This document shows, in pieces, positions 35,865-43,866 of a stretch of DNA of 64,000 bases. Origin of the DNA: UBA7672 sp965279085 (GTDB lineage: Bacteria > Pseudomonadota > Alphaproteobacteria > Caulobacterales > Hyphomonadaceae). Location: positions 1,116,001 through 1,180,000 of the forward strand of contig OZ257149.1 of the NCBI GenBank assembly GCA_965279085.1, read 5' to 3'. The notes beneath the pieces were generated by a model. It saw only the letters and a program-made list of their open reading frames with translations. It had not been told where the DNA came from and did no database searches. Made by a program: the position numbers and the translations under genes. Positions within the stretch are counted from its first letter, which is position 1. Every line of letters begins with the position of its first letter.

Positions 35865-36370
35865 TTCACGCGCGAGTTTGCGGGACGGAAATCCCCCGTC
35901 CTGTCCCATGCGTTGTTCCCATGGTGCGTCCCATAGCAGAACCGTTGCGCCACAACGCTCCAGTCGCGTTGCGCGACTAATCTGGGACCGACGGGACCGC
36001 GATTTTCTAGAAAGTCTCTCGTATCGTCCAAGGTACGCGGCTCCCACCTTCGTGTTTTCGTTTCCGGTAAACTTTTCTTCTAGCCAAATTGTCTGTCCAG
36101 TCTGTCCCAAACGTCGAAAACTGCGCTGGCAAATGGGAAGTCACTTGGACAGACTTCGGGACAGACGGGCGGGACTGACTATTTATTCTCGGTCCCACCA
36201 CAAACGCGTCCCAAGGCTCGAAGACCCACCGGAGGCCTTATAGAGGGGCCCAAAAAAATGGGCGAGCCGGGAGTCTGCGCCACCCCTGGATCGTTCGTCT
36301 TGATAAGGGGGCCCATACCGGGAAAGACGTTCGCTCCGATGGCCGCAACTCGTGCGCGCGGCATGTTTGG
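35865..36370. other. 506-bp region between convergent genes, iteron-like, candidate replication origin
   Basis: No gene is supported. Four copies of GTCTGTCC (two plus, two minus) lie at 36091-36166. A GGACGG/CCGTCC stem lies at 35883-35901. Many GGGAC/GTCCC words occur throughout, and AT-richer stretches (36050-36090, 36176-36190) flank the iterons. The region adjoins the VapE-type replication gene. Confidence 0.5.
36091..36166. repeat. GTCTGTCC iterons in inverted pairs
   Basis: GTCTGTCC occurs at 36091-36098 and 36100-36107, and its reverse complement GGACAGAC at 36147-36154 and 36159-36166. The two pairs face each other across 39 bp. This arrangement is typical of initiator-protein binding sites. 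Confidence 0.6.
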
Positions 36371-38434
36371 TCACGGCGCTAGGTCCGCGAGAAACTCAGA
36401 GACTGGCTTGACGCCAGACACCAGCAATCGCTCCCTCGCGCGCGTGCATGCCACGTAAAGGAGATGACGTTCGGTAGCGTAAACCTCGTCCAGGTCTTCC
36501 TCGGTCGTGACCTGATCGACCCGACTCCTGAGCGGCAGCAGATCGTCATCGCAGGCCATCACCGCAACACAGCGGAACTCCAGCCCTTTGGCGAGATGCA
36601 TAACGCCGATCGGCAGAGCGTTCGCTTTGACTGTCATCGTCTCTGTTAGCGTCTGATGGGGCAGGCCTAAGACCTGGGCCACCTGCCGGGCACGCTGCAG
36701 AGCGTCATCGCTACGGACGATCACACCCAGCTCGATGATCGGAATATCCTCGTCCAGCGCCTTGCGAAGCCAGGCTGCCACATGGTCACGCTCGGCCTCC
36801 TCGTCTTCGAAGCGCTCAATCTCGGGCACGGGACCGTTGAACACGGAGATGGTTCCGCTTCGATCTTCCTCGCGGCCGTCGATGTCCTGGATAGTCTCGG
36901 GAAGCAGCCTGTCAGACGCCGTGCGCACCTGGTGAGAAGTCCTGTAGTTGACCTTGAGCGTGGTCGAACGTCCCTCGACATCAACGCCAAGAGCCGCCCA
37001 CGAAAACGGTGCCTTGAAGATCCGCTGTCCAAGATCGCCGGCAAAGAAGAGGGCGTCGGGCGTCGGCGGTGCGACGGCCGCCAGGAAACGAAGTTCAGGG
37101 ACACCCAAGTCTTGTGCCTCGTCCACGACGATGTGTGTAAAGGGCTTGTCCGATCGTTGGCGAAACTGATTTTCAACCGCCGCGAACATCTCCGGCTCGG
37201 TAACGCGACCCGAGCGGAAGATCGCCTCTCTCAGTTTCGCAAAGATCGGCCATATGCGCGCGCGTTCGTTGCGCGAGACTCGGCTTCTTCGTCCTTTGCG
37301 AGGTGTATCAAGATAGGTGCCTTCGTCTACGATTTGCCAGGCATCAACAACCTCAGTCCACTCCGACAACAAAAAAACCCGATCCTCCGTCGGCGCGACC
37401 GCGTCCAGGTGCTTCCGGATGTGCCCGTCGGTCGTCAGCATCGGCTTGTGGCCAATATTGAGTTCATACAGCTCGGCTGCCGCTTCGCGAAACGAAGCCA
37501 CATGTATGTTCGGGGCTATCCTGGCCTCGTCACCGTTCAGGATGTTGACCTTGCGCTGCAGAGCCGCAGCTAATGGGCGCGAGAAGGTCGTCAACAAGAC
37601 GCGGGTGCCAGACTTCTTCGCCATGCGGGCCGCACGGTGCAAAGCTACAACGGTCTTGCCCGTCCCGGCCGATCCAGCCACTCGCGCAGGGCCGGCGAAG
37701 TCTGCATCAACTAACGCGCGCTGGCTGGGATGGAGATACACCGACCACTTGTCCCAAGGGTAGTTGAGAGCCTGTTCCAGCTCCTCGATGCCTTCGATTA
37801 TGCGGAAGCGGCGCTGCTCGTCGGGATGTTGCATATCCGGAGCACGCTTCGCGGGCGCCACAGGCGTTTCGCCAATTGCGAATGAGAGAACCGCCTCAAA
37901 GGCCTCCGCGGGAAGGTGATCAACAAAATCCAGCAGCCTGGACTCGTCAGCCTTCAACAGCGGCTCGACCCACTGCGGCGGAACACCGTACTCTAGCAAG
38001 ATCGCTTCGTTGAGATGCGCGAGCGGCGGCGGCGTGATCGGAACGATTGGCACCCGCGCCAGATCCACCAGATCGGGAATGAGGTCCGGCTGGACTTCCC
38101 GAACCTTCTCGACAAGCTCGACGATCTGCAGCGCGTGGGTGATGGGGTGGATCTCGAACACCCGCCTTTCAGCCCAAGCGTAGGCTGCATCATGGTGATC
38201 TACGTAGCACAGCGTAAATCGGTCGCCGGTCTTGTGGACGATAATCCGGATGTCGCTGTTCGCGCGCACCGACCAGAAGTTCTTGTCTTTTGACCGATCG
38301 ATGCGGTGAAAGTGCTTGCCGTCGCCTGTGGGGTCTAGCTGCAGTTCGAAGGCGCACATCTTGGCGGCCTTCTGTGAAGCGTTGTCGAGCTTGCCCAGCG
38401 CAGTCTGAAACGTATCGGCGATGATGAATATCAT
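36371..38434 (-). CDS. SF1 UvrD/Rep-type helicase with N-terminal RelE/ParE-like domain
   Basis: The start is fixed by an ATGA overlap with the DUF429 gene. In the 687-residue protein, residues 1-105 resemble a RelE/ParE fold ('IADTFQTALGKLD', 'FWSVRANSDIRIIVHKTGDRFTLCYVDHHDAAYAWAERR'). After a linker comes a UvrD-like SF1 helicase: Walker A 'GSAGTGKT' (254-261), 'VDEAQD' (437-442), 'TLKVNYRTSHQVR', 'MHLAKGLEF' and 'HLLYVACTRARERL'. The RelE-like part keeps the Arg-rich strand pattern; nuclease activity is untested. It is the last gene of the five-gene restriction operon and may unwind DNA or sense blocked ribosomes; both are inference. Confidence 0.85.
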   Translation of the reverse strand: MIFIIADTFQTALGKLDNASQKAAKMCAFELQLDPTGDGKHFHRIDRSKDKNFWSVRANSDIRIIVHKTGDRFTLCYVDHHDAAYAWAERRVFEIHPITHALQIVELVEKVREVQPDLIPDLVDLARVPIVPITPPPLAHLNEAILLEYGVPPQWVEPLLKADESRLLDFVDHLPAEAFEAVLSFAIGETPVAPAKRAPDMQHPDEQRRFRIIEGIEELEQALNYPWDKWSVYLHPSQRALVDADFAGPARVAGSAGTGKTVVALHRAARMAKKSGTRVLLTTFSRPLAAALQRKVNILNGDEARIAPNIHVASFREAAAELYELNIGHKPMLTTDGHIRKHLDAVAPTEDRVFLLSEWTEVVDAWQIVDEGTYLDTPRKGRRSRVSRNERARIWPIFAKLREAIFRSGRVTEPEMFAAVENQFRQRSDKPFTHIVVDEAQDLGVPELRFLAAVAPPTPDALFFAGDLGQRIFKAPFSWAALGVDVEGRSTTLKVNYRTSHQVRTASDRLLPETIQDIDGREEDRSGTISVFNGPVPEIERFEDEEAERDHVAAWLRKALDEDIPIIELGVIVRSDDALQRARQVAQVLGLPHQTLTETMTVKANALPIGVMHLAKGLEFRCVAVMACDDDLLPLRSRVDQVTTEEDLDEVYATERHLLYVACTRARERLLVSGVKPVSEFLADLAP

Positions 38435-39030
38435 GCTACGGCCGGCCAGAAGTATCGGATGGGCGCTAGCCAATACGTCGAGGGATCTTGCTCCTGCGGC
38501 GATCGTGCCGTGGCTAGATCCAGCGGCCATCTTCCGGAAAAGCCTTCGCGCGCCGCCACCGCCGCAATGACCGCGTCGCGCTGATGCTCGTCGGCCACAT
38601 CACCGCTGATCTCATACCGCTGTATGAAATCCCCCCATCCTAGCCCAAGCCCCAGGAGAAGAGCTTTAGGATGAGCTTCTGTCGCCGGAATTTTCCCGAA
38701 CTTCTGGCGAAGCAATGAGATGAAGAGTGGGCCTTGGGCGATTGCAGCGCCGCGCAACGAATTGACCGACTGAACCGTACCGCTAGAAATTCCATAGGTC
38801 TCTCGAATCCACGAATCTGCGTGGCGCCCTCCCCCCTGACCTGCGCTCCACCAAAGGGGAGAGTCGACTCCTACAGCGGCGGGAGCGGCCGTAACGTGTT
38901 GCAATGCCTCTTGGACGCAACCGACGGTGTGAGCGCGAAAGCTTCCGTCTGGCCGGAGAAATGCAATCCCAAAACAGTTGGAACCGCCTGGATCGCACCC
39001 CACCCAGCTTTGCGCGTTAGCCTCAGACAC
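38431..39030 (-). CDS. DUF429-like protein (RNase H-fold predicted nuclease)
   Basis: The 199-residue protein shows the DUF429 pattern: 'WVGCDPGGSNCFGIAFL' (first acidic strand), 'VGVDSPLWW' (second Asp), 'TEAHPKALLLGLG' (Glu-Ala-His-Pro) and 'DEHQRDAVIAAVAAR' (the acidic helix Asp-x-x-Asp-Ala). This arrangement is that of RNase H/RuvC-fold nucleases, with four acidic residues able to hold metals. It overlaps the upstream methyltransferase gene by 8 bp and the downstream helicase gene by 4 bp, so it is made together with them. An actual substrate is unknown. Confidence 0.75.
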   Translation of the reverse strand: MSEANAQSWVGCDPGGSNCFGIAFLRPDGSFRAHTVGCVQEALQHVTAAPAAVGVDSPLWWSAGQGGGRHADSWIRETYGISSGTVQSVNSLRGAAIAQGPLFISLLRQKFGKIPATEAHPKALLLGLGLGWGDFIQRYEISGDVADEHQRDAVIAAVAAREGFSGRWPLDLATARSPQEQDPSTYWLAPIRYFWPAVA

Positions 39031-41998
39031 TGAACACCTTCATCACTTCGTCGCCGAAGTGGTTGATCACCTTCACAGCGATGCGGTTGGTCTTCGGCCT
39101 CGGGAATGGCCGCGAGATGTCGCGGTTGAGGCTCGCCCACGCTTCCTCGTTGATCTCGGCCCGCAACGACGTCTTGAGCGCCTTGTATGGATCACCGGCG
39201 CCGACGAAATAGGCGTGGCGCACGAAGAAGCTTTCCTCGTTGTAGGCGGTGTCGATGAACCAGGCGGCGATATCGTCCAGCTCACCGGAGCGAATCTCAC
39301 CGGTCGCCGGAACGAACACATCCATCCCATGAAGCTTCACTTGAAGGTCGCCACCGGCCAACTCGATAACGTCGAGATCAGGCTCACCGATCACCATGAA
39401 CAGGTTGCCCTTGCCTGTATTCTTGAGATCGGACGCCATGTGAAGGTCAGGGTTCATCTTCGCCTTGATGATGGATAGCGCTCCAAGGCGGTTCAAACCC
39501 GTCGAATGGGCATCGAAGGCAAACCCGCACGCGATCAACACATCGAAGCGCGCGTCGGTCGCCTCCCGAGCAGCTGCGGTAATGTCCGTTCGCTGGATGG
39601 AGCCGTATTCCGGTCCGAGCAGAATAGCAGCTCGCCGGGTCTCGCTGCCTTCGTTAAAGTGTCCCTCTGCAGCGATCAACACACCGGGCCACGGCGCAAG
39701 GTGAGTGAAAGTCAGGCGATCTTGCTTCGTCCCTTGCTGCACCCCATGCGTTTTCAGGTTTTCCAACACCACGGCGGCAAAATCCGTTTCCGGTGCCAGC
39801 GAAGATCGCTTTGGCTTGCTGATCTGAGACAGTTTTTCTTCTAGCAAGTCGTCGCGATCATCCATCGGGATCACCCGATGAGGCGATAGGCTTTCCACCG
39901 TAAACGGTCCGGCTACGCGCACCCGTGATTTGTCCTCGTAGGGACGATCATAGAGCAGCTCGACGTCTGCCTTCTTGCCGATCGACGCATCGATTTCCTT
40001 CTGACGGGCTACACGCAACTCCCACCATCTGGCGTGAGCTTCCTTGGCAGCCGCGGGCCAGGTACTGGATACGTTGCGGGGAAATTCCCACTCCTCATAG
40101 GGCCCGCTATCGCCGGCGTCTGTCGATGACGTGCGAGCGCCTTTCCGCCCGAGCGCGGCATTAAACGCCTCGCGCAACGGCTCCAATTTCGCCCGATAGC
40201 CTTCCCAGATCACATCGATTTCCGCGTTGTTCGCGATAGACTTCAGCGTGATGTGCGGCGCTCGCTCATAGACGAAGCCCTGCTTGAGATCCCCAAGTGG
40301 CTTCACGTCGGGCGAGACAATGCCGGTGAGCTCTGCTTCCTTGCGACGCCCTTCTGCGCTGTCACGAAGCAGATAGTAAGGATAGCGAGCCGCCATCAAT
40401 CTTGTGCGCGCCAGCGCGAGAGCCACGCGGGAAGTATCGATGGTAATCCACTTCCGGCCCCATTGCTCGGACACCTGAGCAGCTGTGCCCGAGCCGCAGG
40501 TCGGATCTAACACTATGTCACCTGGGTCAGTGGCCATCAGAATGCACCGCGCAACGGCTTTAGATCCGGTTTGCACAACGTAGACTTTGGTTTCCGTAAA
40601 TGAGCCTGTCCCCGTGTCATCCCAGAGCGCCGTTATCGGCGTCGATGGCGCATCCTCGTGGTATCGAACAAGTCGAATGCTATTCTGGACTTCCTCGATC
40701 CGCCCCGCGGAAGCTAATCGCCGCATGCCTTCACGAGTGGTACTCCAGCCGCGTCCTCCAGTGGGAAAGTAGGCTTTTCCATTGACCTCGACGGGAAAGT
40801 GCATCGCTGTGCCGGCGCCTGTGGGTCGCCCCTGGCGTTGAGAGGTCAGATCACCCAGCCGGAAAATGCGGCCTACAGGATTTCCGGTGGCCGCGATTTG
40901 ACTCACCTCCTGTTCCGTCAAACTGCGACGAACGAGTTCGGGAGTTTCGGTGCGCGGATAGTTGAGCTGGCCGTCTTCTACGACTGATTTTGGCTTGAAG
41001 AGGCGACGATACTTGAGCGCAGATCGATCTTTTGCAAACCAAATAGCCTGGTCGAATGGAGACGACAAATACTCCGCAGTTTGCGCCGACGTCGTTTGAA
41101 AAACGATCGTTGAGACATAGTTGTCTTCACCGAAGACCTCATCCATCAACGCTCGCACACGGTGAACGTTCTCATCGCCAATCTGCACAAAGATCGAACC
41201 CGAAGCGGTTAAGAGATCGCGCGCCACCGTCAGTCGGTCTCGCAAGTAGGTAAGATATGAGTGGATGCCGTCCTTCCATGTATCTCGGAAGGCTTTTACC
41301 TGTTCGGGCTCGCGCGTCAGGCTTTCGAGCTTTCCATCCTTGACATCCCGCTCTCGGGTCGAAACCTGCCAGTTCGAGTTAAACTTGATACCGTAAGGTG
41401 GATCAAAATAGATGCACTGCACCTTGCCGCGCAGGCCTTCCCGCTCGGCGAGGCTCGCCATCACCTGCAAGCTGTCGCCGAGGATCATTCGGTTAGTCCA
41501 ATGAACGTCGTGTGCGTAGAACTCGGTGCGTGCCTCCAGATCAATGCCGTTAAAATCCGCGAACAGATCGACCATCGGCTCGCCTAGCGCGGCGGCCTTG
41601 TCAGACATCTTCTTTAGCTCGTCGATGATGACGCGAGGATGGATCTTTTCTTGCACGTAGATCGGCGGCACGTTTACGACGAGGTCGGACCAATCCTGCG
41701 TATCTTTGCCGCGCCAGACCAGCTGGGACTCGCCCAACTGAAGCTTGCCGGTCTCCGCCAGCTGCCTCGCCTGCTCCTGCGTGATGCGGATCTCGACGCC
41801 CCTCCAGACCAGCTGGGGATCAAGATCCTCGTCGCGATCCCGCACCTCTCCTTTTTTGAGTGGAGTCGCACGGGGATAGCGCTTAGGCGCAACGGGATGC
41901 TGCTCCTCCACCCGCTCCGCGAGCGACTGCAGCTCTGCCGTGGGGATGTTTTTGCGCCCGCCGTCATGGGCATAGGCATCGATCTTCTTGTCGGCCAT
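39023..41998 (-). CDS. type III-like site-specific DNA methyltransferase (Mod), extended
   Basis: The 991-residue enzyme is a beta-class amino-methyltransferase: catalytic motif IV 'IYFDPPYGI' (about residues 197-204) precedes the SAM motif I 'VLDPTCGSGTAA' (about 496-507), with a long target-recognition stretch between them. It is expected to methylate adenine (N6) in an asymmetric site. It is much longer than typical Mod proteins (around 600-700); the extra 300-plus C-terminal residues include 'WPGVLIAAEGHFNEG', 'DVLIACGFAFDA' and 'KAKMNPDLHM', a domain I associate with this subtype but cannot name. Start and stop overlap its neighbours (TGATG upstream). Confidence 0.9.
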   Translation of the reverse strand: MADKKIDAYAHDGGRKNIPTAELQSLAERVEEQHPVAPKRYPRATPLKKGEVRDRDEDLDPQLVWRGVEIRITQEQARQLAETGKLQLGESQLVWRGKDTQDWSDLVVNVPPIYVQEKIHPRVIIDELKKMSDKAAALGEPMVDLFADFNGIDLEARTEFYAHDVHWTNRMILGDSLQVMASLAEREGLRGKVQCIYFDPPYGIKFNSNWQVSTRERDVKDGKLESLTREPEQVKAFRDTWKDGIHSYLTYLRDRLTVARDLLTASGSIFVQIGDENVHRVRALMDEVFGEDNYVSTIVFQTTSAQTAEYLSSPFDQAIWFAKDRSALKYRRLFKPKSVVEDGQLNYPRTETPELVRRSLTEQEVSQIAATGNPVGRIFRLGDLTSQRQGRPTGAGTAMHFPVEVNGKAYFPTGGRGWSTTREGMRRLASAGRIEEVQNSIRLVRYHEDAPSTPITALWDDTGTGSFTETKVYVVQTGSKAVARCILMATDPGDIVLDPTCGSGTAAQVSEQWGRKWITIDTSRVALALARTRLMAARYPYYLLRDSAEGRRKEAELTGIVSPDVKPLGDLKQGFVYERAPHITLKSIANNAEIDVIWEGYRAKLEPLREAFNAALGRKGARTSSTDAGDSGPYEEWEFPRNVSSTWPAAAKEAHARWWELRVARQKEIDASIGKKADVELLYDRPYEDKSRVRVAGPFTVESLSPHRVIPMDDRDDLLEEKLSQISKPKRSSLAPETDFAAVVLENLKTHGVQQGTKQDRLTFTHLAPWPGVLIAAEGHFNEGSETRRAAILLGPEYGSIQRTDITAAAREATDARFDVLIACGFAFDAHSTGLNRLGALSIIKAKMNPDLHMASDLKNTGKGNLFMVIGEPDLDVIELAGGDLQVKLHGMDVFVPATGEIRSGELDDIAAWFIDTAYNEESFFVRHAYFVGAGDPYKALKTSLRAEINEEAWASLNRDISRPFPRPKTNRIAVKVINHFGDEVMKVFSV

Positions 41999-43866
41999 CA
42001 GGCGGCAGCCTCTGTAATCACAGGTGAGTCCAGTTCATCGTCTTCCGGCGCACTGGCGGCACCGGCCTCGGAGCGAACGACCTTGAGACCTGTCTTCGCC
42101 TCAATCAACTGAGCTAGAGCCTCCTTGCGCGCCGCATAGAACGCGTCGAAGGCATCGGCATGCAGAAGGTCGGAGTCGATCCGATGCGTCGCCAGCACGC
42201 CACCTAGATCGACCTTCCCCTCCTGCTGATTGTTGAACGCGTCCAGCTCCGCCTTAAGCTTGCCCAGGTAAGTCGAGGGCGCACTTCCACCGACGATCTG
42301 GTTGGTCTCCCGGAACAGGGGCGTCTTGTTAACGATGGTGTCATACCGCTCCTGCGGAATGCCATTCTTCTTTGACCAAGCCTGCGGGAAGATATGGTGG
42401 ATGTCGATCGGCCGATCTTCACGCACGAGCTGGTGCGCGGGCTTGCCTGTCCGGAAGTCCTGACAGCCATCGCTAAGTAGCGCCGCGTTCAGCGCCTTGT
42501 AGCCGGCGGCGATCCGCGTGGTCAGGCGGTCCATACGATCAGCGCGAATACTGACTTCCTCGATGGCGCGCGGCAGCGGTCCATTGTTCTTAAGCCATGG
42601 CAGCAGCTCCAGAACGTCACGGGCGACGCGAGTGTCCGTGCTCGATCCGTAGGTCTCTCCAAGAGAGATGCACCAGAACCAGCGCTCCAGGCGCTCGTTA
42701 GCCAGGAGATTTAGGTCTGGGCCGTCCCACAGCGCGTAGACGGCAGCGAGAGTCTTGGCCGCCGGCAGGTAGGGCACATCGCGTGCACGCGTGATGTGCA
42801 AGCGGTTGAAGAAGTGCCTCGCCTTCACGAAGCCCTGCTCGATTGCCTCAGCTTTCTCGCGATAAATCTCACCACGGAGTTCGAGCAGGGATTCGGCGTT
42901 GATGCTTACCGCCGGAATTCGCTTCGGGTCAGTCTCACCTGCTGCAATCCGCGCCTGACGCTCGTCGTATGTTTGAAGCAGCGTGGCGACCTGGAGGACA
43001 TCACGCTCTGATAGCTCCTGCAGAACCCCGTCCTTAGCGTTCCCACGAATTCGATCAAGACGGCCCTGCTCTCCCTTCTCTCCGCGAAGGTCGCGCCGAA
43101 GATCGAACTCATCGGCAGCGAAGATCGCTGTCAGTAGTTCAAACGCATCAAGCTTCTGTCCACCGACGTTGACCTTCTCGAACACGGTACAGACCGCCTC
43201 GCGGCTGTTCGCCTTGTCGAGCTGGATGACTGGCAGATTGTAGTTGCGGATACGATCGAGAATGCCCTCGTCGAAGGCCTCATACGTTGCGAAGCCGGCA
43301 TCGCCATGCAGCTTCTGATACTCCATGAACCACCGCTTCGCGTTGAACGTCTGGTTCAGCGGGAACATGTGCGCCGCTTGCTGAAGCGCAGCGGTGCTGA
43401 GATCGAGGACTATGTCCTTGTTGAAATTGGTCTTGACCTTCAGGTCGGCCGGAATTGCCCTGATCGCGCCTTCCAAGCGTCCGCTCGAAGGGAGAGCAGT
43501 CTTGATGTCCATAAAATAGAAGACCGACATCTCGCGGCCCTTGGCATTCCGGGTGCGAACGGGTTCGCTCGATTTAAGCGCCTGGTAGCAGGACGTCATC
43601 CGCTGCTGACCATCCAGCAAAAGCACTTCTGGTGCTTTCCCTGTGCTAGGCGCCGTCTCAAGGCACCGCGGCTTGAACCGCACCTTGCCGCCGGTCTGCA
43701 AGGTCAGCAGTGCGCCGATAGGAAAGCCGGCCGCAATCGACGCAAGAAGCTGGCGAATGCCTTCATCGGTCCAGACCCAGTCACGCTGGAAGTCCGGAAG
43801 CTGAAGCTTTTCCTTCTCGACCTGCTCCAGCAGATCCTTGAGGCTTTCGGGATTGGTCTGAAACAT
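41998..43866 (-). CDS. DUF262/DUF1524-type (GmrSD-like) HNH protein
   Basis: The start at 43866 overlaps the stop of the restriction gene (TAATG). The 622-residue protein has the DUF262 ParB-like N-terminus: 'LQLPDFQRDWVWTDEGIRQLL' (about 22-42) and 'VLLLDGQQRMTS' (81-92), where DGQQR is the nucleotide-handling motif. A C-terminal HNH-like region has 'IDIHHIFPQAW' (about 487-497) followed by conserved Asn residues ('NKTPLF', 'NQIVGG'). GmrS/GmrD cleave modified phage DNA with an NTP requirement. Here it is embedded between Res and Mod, so it may add a modification-dependent activity to the restriction system. Confidence 0.88.
   Translation of the reverse strand: MFQTNPESLKDLLEQVEKEKLQLPDFQRDWVWTDEGIRQLLASIAAGFPIGALLTLQTGGKVRFKPRCLETAPSTGKAPEVLLLDGQQRMTSCYQALKSSEPVRTRNAKGREMSVFYFMDIKTALPSSGRLEGAIRAIPADLKVKTNFNKDIVLDLSTAALQQAAHMFPLNQTFNAKRWFMEYQKLHGDAGFATYEAFDEGILDRIRNYNLPVIQLDKANSREAVCTVFEKVNVGGQKLDAFELLTAIFAADEFDLRRDLRGEKGEQGRLDRIRGNAKDGVLQELSERDVLQVATLLQTYDERQARIAAGETDPKRIPAVSINAESLLELRGEIYREKAEAIEQGFVKARHFFNRLHITRARDVPYLPAAKTLAAVYALWDGPDLNLLANERLERWFWCISLGETYGSSTDTRVARDVLELLPWLKNNGPLPRAIEEVSIRADRMDRLTTRIAAGYKALNAALLSDGCQDFRTGKPAHQLVREDRPIDIHHIFPQAWSKKNGIPQERYDTIVNKTPLFRETNQIVGGSAPSTYLGKLKAELDAFNNQQEGKVDLGGVLATHRIDSDLLHADAFDAFYAARKEALAQLIEAKTGLKVVRSEAGAASAPEDDELDSPVITEAAA

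Noticed and set aside
36247..36264. GCCCA-A6-TGGGC hairpin near the end of the RelE-UvrD gene, considered as a terminator
   Set aside because: Only a 5-bp stem with an A-run loop and no T-run after it in either direction; too weak to annotate.
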